Positions 14,978 through 21,195 of a DNA stretch of 29,696 bases are shown piece by piece; the first letter of the stretch is position 1, and each line of letters starts with the position of its first letter. This stretch comes from an uncultured Prevotella sp. (GTDB lineage: Bacteria > Bacteroidota > Bacteroidia > Bacteroidales > Bacteroidaceae), in contig CAJLYG010000017.1 of assembly GCA_905210845.1 (NCBI GenBank), forward strand, positions 1 to 29,696, given 5' to 3'. The notes beneath the pieces are model-generated. The model had not been told where the DNA came from, did not search any database, and saw only the letters and a program-made list of their open reading frames with translations. The position numbers were made by a program, and so were the translations under genes.

Positions 14978-16621
14978 TCACTTTTGTAATTGCGACTGAA
15001 TAAATCCATCAATCTTGTGATAACGGGCTTCAAGGTCTGATGGGCGTTTCTGTTCTGACTTTACGTCAATGAACATTGTAGGTGGCACCTCGCCATTGCT
15101 GTTGTAAGCATCCCACTGCGGTAATCCCAAGCCGTTGGGATTGCCAGTCTTGACGAAGTTGACATACATCTGCTGGAATATCTCCGAGATGGCATAGTCT
15201 TCAGCCTTCCATGAGAAAGCACTGTTTGTGGAGAGGTTGCCCATGGCATATTCTATGTCAGCGGAATGTACTGCACCAGGATTTGAAGGAGTCTTTGGAG
15301 CGTTGGGGGCTATATCTACCGTGCCACCTGCCAGCCCTGCCGCTTTGCCTTCAAGCTGGATGTCGGGGCGAGGGTGGCAATAGACATATCTGTAGACGGG
15401 CTTATGGCTCGACTGTCTCACCATATCTGCCCATTTCCAAGTGGAATATACAATGAACATATCGCCGCCAAGCTGATAACCTTGCAGTTTGAAAATGTCA
15501 TTATTACTGTGGATGCCATAGAGTTCGTAAATGGTATTGGCATCCACCCCAAAAGTGGCCGAAACCATCGGAGCCGCTTTTTCAAGAGTAGCATCCAATC
15601 CACCGCCGAGGGCATATAAGGGCATCTCGGCATTGTTGTTGCCCAACAGACACGGCACCTGCGCCTGTCTGCCTTCCGCGATTACCTTGTTAGGGTCTTC
15701 GGTCAGAAATATTCCGTCAATACACTTCGTGCCTTCTCCAAAGGCAGGCGTCTCAAGCTTAAGTAGTTCCTCAGCCGTGAGCTTCCGCAAGTCTGTAAGC
15801 TTCTTGAAACCGTTCTTCTTCGCCCATTCTTCGCCAATCTTCTCCGACTCTTTCAGGCTGATAGGTGAGGCGTTGGAGACTATCGAGCCGCTGGAGCACA
15901 TATAGCCAGCGATAAGGTCTTTGGAAAGGGGCGATACCGTCTGTGCGCACACCGACTGCGAGCCTGCCGACTCGCCGTTAATGGTTATGCGGTCGGGGTC
16001 GCCGCCAAAAGCGGCAATGTTGTTTTTCACCCATTTTATTGCGGCAGCCTGGTCGAGCCAGCCTTGATTGCCATTGCAGTCGCCTTCCTTAGTGAGCTGA
16101 GGATGGGAGAAGAACCCGAAGATGCCCTCACGGTAGTTAACTGTCACCACGATGATGCCACGTCGGGCAAGCCGCAAGCCTTGATAGCGTGGTTCTGAGC
16201 CGCTGCCGGAGACCAGTCCGCCACCGTTGAAGTAAATCAAGACAGGCAGCTTGTCGAATTGAGAATTGGGATTTGAAGTTTGAGAATTAAGTTTCGCAGG
16301 TGTCCACACATTGAGGTACAGGCAGTCCTCGCTTTGCCCGTTACCTTCGAAGACCATATCGCCAAAGGCGTTGTATTGCATAGGGTCGTGTCCAAACTTC
16401 TTTGCCTCCCTGACTCCTTGCCAAGCCACTACTGGTTGTGGGGCTTTCCATCTCAGTTCGCCGACAGGCGGAGCAGCGAAGGGTATTCCCCGAAAGATGC
16501 ATACACCGGATGAGTCAATGCCCTCGATGATTCCACCCTCTACCTTTACCTGTGGTCCATGCTGTGCTATTGCCACAGCATACGTCATGGATACGATGAG
16601 CGATAACAGTATCTGCTTCAT
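14978..16621 (-). CDS. Type-B carboxylesterase
   Basis: A 547-residue exported alpha/beta-hydrolase (signal peptide 1-19). Type-B signatures are present: FRGIPFAAPPVGELRW, SEDCLYLNVWTP, and the nucleophile elbow GESAG with Ser218. The likely acid is Glu332 (NNNAEMP) and the base His452 (VHSADIEY). The oxyanion-hole motif is NGGG (132-135) where the family normally has HGGG. Residues ~112-123, between strands in a surface loop, are encoded by an AATTGAGAATT-rich direct repeat that looks like inserted intergenic repeat DNA; the frame is kept. Such enzymes hydrolyse carboxylic esters, in glycan loci often acetyl or feruloyl groups. The substrate is unknown. Confidence 0.92.
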   Translation of the reverse strand: MKQILLSLIVSMTYAVAIAQHGPQVKVEGGIIEGIDSSGVCIFRGIPFAAPPVGELRWKAPQPVVAWQGVREAKKFGHDPMQYNAFGDMVFEGNGQSEDCLYLNVWTPAKLNSQTSNPNSQFDKLPVLIYFNGGGLVSGSGSEPRYQGLRLARRGIIVVTVNYREGIFGFFSHPQLTKEGDCNGNQGWLDQAAAIKWVKNNIAAFGGDPDRITINGESAGSQSVCAQTVSPLSKDLIAGYMCSSGSIVSNASPISLKESEKIGEEWAKKNGFKKLTDLRKLTAEELLKLETPAFGEGTKCIDGIFLTEDPNKVIAEGRQAQVPCLLGNNNAEMPLYALGGGLDATLEKAAPMVSATFGVDANTIYELYGIHSNNDIFKLQGYQLGGDMFIVYSTWKWADMVRQSSHKPVYRYVYCHPRPDIQLEGKAAGLAGGTVDIAPNAPKTPSNPGAVHSADIEYAMGNLSTNSAFSWKAEDYAISEIFQQMYVNFVKTGNPNGLGLPQWDAYNSNGEVPPTMFIDVKSEQKRPSDLEARYHKIDGFIQSQLQK

Positions 16622-16640
16622 AATATAAGTTTTACGAGGG

Positions 16641-16671
16641 CAAATTTACAACTTTATTCCCAAAATACAAG
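16641..16671 (-). promoter_or_regulatory. Promoter of the carboxylesterase gene
   Basis: Minus-strand TAAATTTG (16641-16648) matches TAnnTTTG, and CTTG (16668-16671) sits 19 bp upstream. The leader would be ~13 nt. Confidence 0.55.
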
Positions 16672-16752
16672 GTTTGACTTGAAAAAGTTCCATTTAAGTT
16701 TACGCCAGAGGGATGATTGGCAGGACAAGTACTGGCGATAAATATTCCCAAG

Positions 16753-16785
16753 CTCCCTCCCGACCATCCCCGGCGGGGGAGGGAG
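16753..16785. repeat. GC-rich hairpin repeat
   Basis: CTCCCTCCC (16753-16761) pairs with GGGAGGGAG (16777-16785), with further C/G pairing inside the loop. It borders the end of the GH20 relic. A related G-rich tract occurs at 17133-17159 inside the neighbouring hydrolase relic. Confidence 0.55.
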
Positions 16786-16930
16786 ACCATGCCTTTTGGG
16801 CGGCACCTGTCAGATGGGGAAACAGGAGAAACTGTATATCGCAGAAGGAGCGGATACTCTCGCCCCAGATTGCCGCCTCAATGCCAGCGATGTACTTTAT
16901 AGCGTCGCTCCCCTCAGCAATGTCGGTATT
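16784..16930 (-). pseudogene. Fragment of a GH20 beta-N-acetylhexosaminidase
   Basis: The minus-strand frame reads IAGIEAAIWGESIRSFCDIQ, then FLLFPHLTGAAQKAWS. This is the distinctive end of the GH20 catalytic barrel (typical form: GxEAxxWxExI, then FPRLxAxAExAW). Only ~45 residues remain, joined directly to the broken hydrolase gene upstream in a different frame. No start, no catalytic Asp-Glu pair and no remaining domains are present, so it is a relic. It shows that a hexosaminidase gene once lay here or was brought in by recombination. Confidence 0.6.
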
Positions 16931-16943
16931 GCTATTACTTTTA

Positions 16944-17301
16944 TTACCGTTCTTCCAGTTCGCCTTTGACATTGTACGGGTTGCTGACTGTCTTGTCCTC
17001 ATTGACGTGGATGCCCGCCAAGCGGTAGTCGACATTGGTGACAAGCCATCCTTGCTCAGCCATATAGCGGCAGAACACTTCTTGCGCTGCGTTAATGCGT
17101 GAACTGCCCACGAAGCCGCAGTGGATGTGGACGAGGAGGGGGGAGGGTTGTGGAGGGGCTTTGATAGAATGCGTCAAGCTTCAGCGTGTCTTTGCCGATG
17201 ATGGAGAACGTGCGGGTCTCCAGCTTTCCCGTGCTTTCCTGTGCGAACATCATGGTCGCTGAAAGCAGCAAGGCTATGGTGAAATAAATCTTTTTTATCA
17301 T
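16944..17301 (-). pseudogene. Truncated, frameshifted alpha/beta-hydrolase (esterase-like)
   Basis: The first frame starts at ATG 17299-17301 with a signal peptide (MIKKIYFTIALLLSATMMFA) and GKDTLKLDAFYQS, the usual opening of secreted Aes-like esterases. It then runs into proline codons. The natural continuation, LLVHIHCGFVGSSRINAAQE and WLVTNVDYRLAG, is in another frame (from ~17130 down). The shift falls in the G/C-rich tract 17133-17159. The second frame stops at 16944 before any GxSxG nucleophile motif, and a GH20 fragment follows. An intact relative would be ~280 residues. It is non-functional. Confidence 0.7.
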
Positions 17302-17405
17302 AGTTATGACGTTTTATTAGATTTAGAGGATGCATCAGAATTTTGATACACCCTCAGACAGTCTGTCAACTTTGTTAGGCTGGTACAAAAATAAAACCTA
17401 AAAAA

Positions 17406-17518
17406 TGGAAAAACGGACAAATAATCTGAAAAAGGCTTGGAAAAACGGACAAAAACACCTAATTTTGGCTTGGAAAAACGGACAAAAACACCTAATTTTG
17501 CCTTGGAAAAACGGACAA
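17406..17518. repeat. Four tandem ~33-bp repeats before the ATPase pseudogene
   Basis: TGGAAAAACGGACAA begins at 17406, 17438, 17471 and 17504 (spacing 32, 33, 33). The last two full units are nearly identical through CACCTAATTTT. The array ends 5 bp before the ATG of the ATPase relic. It reads as an 11-residue repeat (VRFSKPKLGVF) on the minus strand, but I regard that as incidental. Confidence 0.8.
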
Positions 17519-17522
17519 GCTC

Positions 17523-18504
17523 ATGATAACACGAAAAATAAACTCGTACATTGAGCATTTCTATGAGACCAGCAACAAGGCTCTGCTCGTAGACGGTGCA
17601 AGGCAGGTAGGCAAGACTTACTCAATCAGAAGGTTCGGCAACGCCCACTTCGATAGCTTCATTGAGATAAACTTCATCAAGACTCCCGAGGCTGTTACCA
17701 TCTTCAAGAATGCTGCTGACAGCGACACCATACTGTTGCGTCTCAGCGCATTCACTGACAAGCCATTGATAACAGGCAAGACCCTTGTCTTTTTCGACGA
17801 GGTACAGAAATGTCCTGAGATAGTGACTGCTATAAAATTCCTCGTTGACGATGGCAGCTACCGCTATATTCTCAGCGGCTCACTGTTGGGTGTGGAACTG
17901 AAAGGTCTTTCGTCCGCACCGGTAGGCAATATGGACATCACAACAATGTTTCCGATAGACTTCGAGGAATTTGCCAACGCACTGGGAACGGCGCCAAGGA
18001 TTATGGAGACTTTACAGCAGTGCTTCTCAAGCCATACCCCCGTTGATAATGTCATACACAGTCGTATGATGCAGCTGTTCCGACTTTACTTGGTAGTAGG
18101 AGGTATGCCTGCAGCTGTTCAGAAATATATCGACACGCATAACCTGCGTGACATGATGGACGAGCAGGCAGCAATAATCAAACTCTACAAGCTGGACATT
18201 TCCCAGTATGATCCCGAATTATTTCAACAGTAAGCGGCAGGGCGAGTTGGATTTTGTCATAGAAACTGGCGGACATACCGTACCTATTGAGGTGAAGTCT
18301 GGTAAGGATTATGAGCGCCATAACGCCCTCACAAACGTCATGGCGAATACAGACTATGCTATTCCTTTGGCGTACGTCTTCTGCAACGGCAATGTTAGAC
18401 AGTCAGGAAAGATTGTCTATCTGCCGATTTACATGGCGATATTCCTGCAACACACCAAGTTAGAGCCAATGGTGTACGACATTGACATGGAGGGACTGAA
18501 ATAG
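17523..18504 (+). pseudogene. DUF4143-type AAA+ ATPase with internal deletion and frameshift
   Basis: The first part (17523-18233) carries Walker A GARQVGKT (residues ~25-32), Walker B LVFFDEVQ and the sensor-like YILSGS, followed by the helical region up to LYKLDISQYDPE. The second part (18208-18504) resumes in another frame at YFNSKRQGELDFVIE and IPIEVKSG-like residues (VPIEVKSGKDYERHN), the PD-(D/E)XK-like C-terminal domain of this family. An intact protein is usually ~420-450 residues. About 130-150 residues between YDPE and YFNSKRQ are missing, and the junction shifts the frame. It is inactive as a whole, though the N-terminal 236-residue ATPase piece could still be made. Proteins of this family are of unclear function. 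Confidence 0.85.
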
Positions 18505-18576
18505 TAATGTGCATTGGCTTGTGCACTTTACTATAGCGCGTTATGTACTTTCCAGTTTTCTCATGTTGATATGGTG

Positions 18577-18791
18577 TTATTCAGTGAATGTTATCTTGTC
18601 CATCAATACGTCTCCCAGACCGGGCACATCCAAGTTGCGGTTCCAGACGCGCATCATGATGCGATTACCGGAGACTAGCTTTGGTTCTTGAGAAGTCATC
18701 GCATTGTGGCAATGCAGGGGCGGCCCTTGTGACCGTCAAGCATTGCAGGCTTTCGCAACGTAATGTTCCCATTTGCCGGTCTTCTTCATAT
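18577..18791 (-). pseudogene. Degraded 3' remnant of an unidentified protein
   Basis: In one minus-strand frame the DNA reads TGKWEHYVAKACNA, then an in-frame stop. Further on it reads EPKLVSGNRIMMRVWNRNLD and VPGLGDVLMDKITFTE before a stop at 18577. The last ~40 residues look like the end of a beta-sandwich domain of a secreted enzyme, but I cannot name it. The internal stop and lack of an upstream body mark it as a relic. Confidence 0.35.
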
Positions 18792-18798
18792 TTTTGTT

Positions 18799-18891
18799 CA
18801 GTTCCAGTCTTTGTCGTGTTCTGCATATCCTATGTTCAGGGTAAGTATATGCAGTGAGGAAATATCGTAATTACTCATGGTTGCAAATATA
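18799..18891 (-). pseudogene. Truncated duplicate of the AraC regulator 5' end
   Basis: Aligns without gaps to 14813-14905 with 9 mismatches in 93 bases. It encodes MSNYDISSLHILTLNIGYAE and six more residues before a stop; the intact gene begins MDNYDISLLHILTLNTGYAE. The promoter -7 box TATATTTG is kept at 18884-18891. The homology ends abruptly inside codon 27. It lies divergent from the fucosidase gene, the usual place for a local regulator. Confidence 0.8.
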
Positions 18892-18935
18892 TTAAAAATA
18901 TCGATATTGTGTAATTCTTGAGCAATATATCTTAA

Positions 18936-18965
18936 TGTGATTGTGTAAAATAATCCATATTTTTG
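18936..18965 (+). promoter_or_regulatory. Putative promoter of the fucosidase-mutarotase operon
   Basis: TATTTTTG (18958-18965) fits TAnnTTTG, with TGTG (18936-18939) 18 bp upstream. The leader would be ~120 nt. The -33 match is partial. Confidence 0.4.
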
Positions 18966-19094
18966 CAATAGAAATTGATAAAGTCAATCAAACGAATTTA
19001 AAACTTATAACAAATCGTTTTTTTTACGGTGACAGTTTTTTTGTAACAGGGAAGTGAATGCAGATCGATATTTCTTTCTATTGTCTAAAATAAA

Positions 19095-20744
19095 ATGAAG
19101 GATATGAAGTTATCATTATTATTGGGATTATGTCTTCTTTCTTCTGCACCAGTTGGGGCACAACAATATGAGGTTCCTGTTTCTGAGACTCAGGAGAAGA
19201 TGATGACAGGTAAGTATCAGCCTACGTGGGAGTCGCTTGAAAGTCAATATCAGGTGCCGGAATGGTTTCGCAATGCGAAGTTTGGCATTTGGGCGCATTG
19301 GGGACCGCAATGCGTGGAAGGCTCGGGAGACTGGATGGCTCGTTCGATGTACCAAGAGGGTTCGAAGGCTTGGAAATACCATCGGGAACATTATGGACAT
19401 CAGTCAGAGGTGGGCTTTAAGGATATCCTTCCGCTCTTCAAGGCAGAGCGGTGGAATCCTGACTCTTTAGTAGCTTACTATAAGAGCCTTGGGGCTCAGT
19501 ATTTCTTTGCATTGGGTAACCATCATGATAATTTTGACCTTTGGGACTCTAAGTATCAGCCATGGAATGCCAAGAATATAGGTCCACACAAGGATATCCT
19601 TGATGGATGGGCAAAAGCCGCACGTAAATATGGACTGAAATTTGGCATTTCTTTTCATGCAGATCATGCATGGACTTGGTATGAACCATCGCGTCGCTAT
19701 GACCTCAGCGGGGATAAGATGGGTGTTCCGTATGATGGGTGGATGACAAAAGCCGACGGGAAAGGCAAATGGTGGGAAGGTCTTGATCCTCAAGACCTCT
19801 ACCAGCAGAATCATCCTCTCAGTCAAGGGTCTTGGGCTGATGGCATGATCTCCAAACAATGGGGATGGGGGAATGGTGCAGCCCGACCCTCACAGAAGTT
19901 TGTGACAAATTTCTATAACCGGACGCTTGATGCGATCAACCGTTATAACCCAGACTTGATCTATTTCGATGTGACAGTACTGCCATTCTGGCCTTTGAGT
20001 GATTGCGGCTTGAAGATTGCTGCGGATTTCTATAATCATAATTTGGCTACCCATAAGGGAAAGATGACAGCGGTGATGTTCGGCAAGATACTGGATGAGC
20101 AACAACGTAAGGGCATTACATGGGATGTGGAACGTGGTGCTCCTAACCAGATCATAGACCGTCCTTGGCAGACTTGCTCTTGTATCGGAGGATGGCATTA
20201 TAATACGGAGATCTATGAGAAAGGGTGGTATAAGACCGCTTCACAGGTGGCTAAGCTCTTGGTTGATGTCGTGAGCAAGAATGGAAACTTATTGCTTTCT
20301 GTGCCTTTGCGTAGTGACGGTACCTTCGATGAAAAAGAAAAAGCGATCTTGGACGAGTTCGGGGCATGGATGCGTGTGAACAAGGAGAGTATCATCGGTA
20401 CCCGTCCTTGGAAAATATTCGGAGAAGGTCCTATCGCTGAGTCAGACATTAAGATTAGCGAACAGGGATTTAATGAAGATTCCTATACAAAGGCGGGTGC
20501 TTCAGAAATAAGGTTCACGCAAAAAGGTGACGTCCTCTATGCAATTCCATTGGCATGGCCTAATGACCATCAGGTGATCATCAAGAGTCTTTCAATAGAT
20601 AGTAAACTATATCCAAGGAAGATACGGTCGGTCGTCTTATTGGGATACGGTAAGGTGAAATGCCATCGGACTACAGAAGGCATGGTTGTGGAGCTACCCG
20701 TCAAGCCCTGCAATACAATAGCGCCAGTGTTGAGAATTAAATAA
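19095..20744 (+). CDS. GH29 alpha-L-fucosidase
   Basis: A 549-residue exported retaining fucosidase (signal peptide 1-22, ending PVGAQ). The catalytic barrel opens with WFRNAKFGIWAHWGPQCVEG. The substrate-binding stretch YFFALGNHHDNFDLWDSKYQ has His143-His144. The nucleophile Asp292 is in NPDLIYFDVT. The C-terminal ~130 residues are a beta-sandwich (SEIRFTQKGDVLYAIPLAWP), as is usual for the family. It releases terminal L-fucose from host or plant glycans in the periplasm or on the surface. A sugar mutarotase gene follows 20 bp later in the same operon. Whether it is the broad-specificity or the alpha-1,3/4-specific subgroup cannot be told by eye. Confidence 0.95.
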   Translation: MKDMKLSLLLGLCLLSSAPVGAQQYEVPVSETQEKMMTGKYQPTWESLESQYQVPEWFRNAKFGIWAHWGPQCVEGSGDWMARSMYQEGSKAWKYHREHYGHQSEVGFKDILPLFKAERWNPDSLVAYYKSLGAQYFFALGNHHDNFDLWDSKYQPWNAKNIGPHKDILDGWAKAARKYGLKFGISFHADHAWTWYEPSRRYDLSGDKMGVPYDGWMTKADGKGKWWEGLDPQDLYQQNHPLSQGSWADGMISKQWGWGNGAARPSQKFVTNFYNRTLDAINRYNPDLIYFDVTVLPFWPLSDCGLKIAADFYNHNLATHKGKMTAVMFGKILDEQQRKGITWDVERGAPNQIIDRPWQTCSCIGGWHYNTEIYEKGWYKTASQVAKLLVDVVSKNGNLLLSVPLRSDGTFDEKEKAILDEFGAWMRVNKESIIGTRPWKIFGEGPIAESDIKISEQGFNEDSYTKAGASEIRFTQKGDVLYAIPLAWPNDHQVIIKSLSIDSKLYPRKIRSVVLLGYGKVKCHRTTEGMVVELPVKPCNTIAPVLRIK

Positions 20745-20764
20745 GATATTAATCAATAACATTT

Positions 20765-21157
20765 ATGGAAAAGAACGAGAAAATAGAAGGTTATCGGGTT
20801 AAGGAATACCACCAGCCCGTCAAGCGTTACTGTCGTACATTGGATCTCAGGGATGATGCTCAGTTGATTGCCCGTTATCGAGAAGCACATAGCAAAGGGA
20901 AAGCTTGGAAAGAGATCATCAACGGAATCCGGGAAGTTGGCATTCTTGAGATGGAGATGTATATCTATGAGAATAAGGTCTTCATGATCGTCGAGACGCC
21001 GCTCGACTTCGATTGGGATACGGCTATGGCCCGTTTGGCTACCCTCCCTCGCCAGCAGGAATGGGAAGACTACGTTGCTGTGCTCCAAGGATGCCATGAA
21101 GGGATGACTTCCACGGATAAATGGCATCTCATGGAGCGTATGTTCTATTTGTATTGA
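20765..21157 (+). CDS. RhaM-family sugar mutarotase (L-rhamnose or L-fucose)
   Basis: A 130-residue small alpha/beta-barrel enzyme without signal peptide, so cytoplasmic. Family features are visible: YCRTLDLRDDAQLIARYREA, HSKGKAWKEIINGIREVGIL, EMYIYENKVFMIVETPLDFD and the C-terminal EWEDYVAVLQG. RhaM-type (COG3254) enzymes interconvert the alpha and beta anomers of L-rhamnose, and relatives in fucose operons act on L-fucose. Being 20 bp after an alpha-L-fucosidase, L-fucose is the more likely substrate here; that is inference from context. It ends 38 bp from the convergent GH2 gene. Confidence 0.85.
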   Translation: MEKNEKIEGYRVKEYHQPVKRYCRTLDLRDDAQLIARYREAHSKGKAWKEIINGIREVGILEMEMYIYENKVFMIVETPLDFDWDTAMARLATLPRQQEWEDYVAVLQGCHEGMTSTDKWHLMERMFYLY

Positions 21158-21195
21158 TGCAAGTAAACCCTTGAAGCTTTAGAAGCGACAAAGGC

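Larger units (their letters stand above)
18505..19094. other. Debris and leader region before the fucosidase gene
   Basis: No intact gene. It contains an unidentified coding remnant (18577-18791), a 93-bp AraC duplicate (18799-18891) and the fucosidase promoter (18936-18965). The rest of 18505-18576 and the AT-rich leader 18966-19094 show no further recognisable feature. Confidence 0.6.

Noticed and set aside
17304..17558. Minus-strand 84-residue frame with 11-residue repeats
   Set aside because: The repeats come from the 33-bp DNA array, the frame overlaps the ATPase start on the other strand, and there is no recognisable product or signal.
18509..18691. 60-residue plus-strand frame after the ATPase relic
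   Set aside because: There are no family features, and it runs opposite a better-looking degraded coding remnant.
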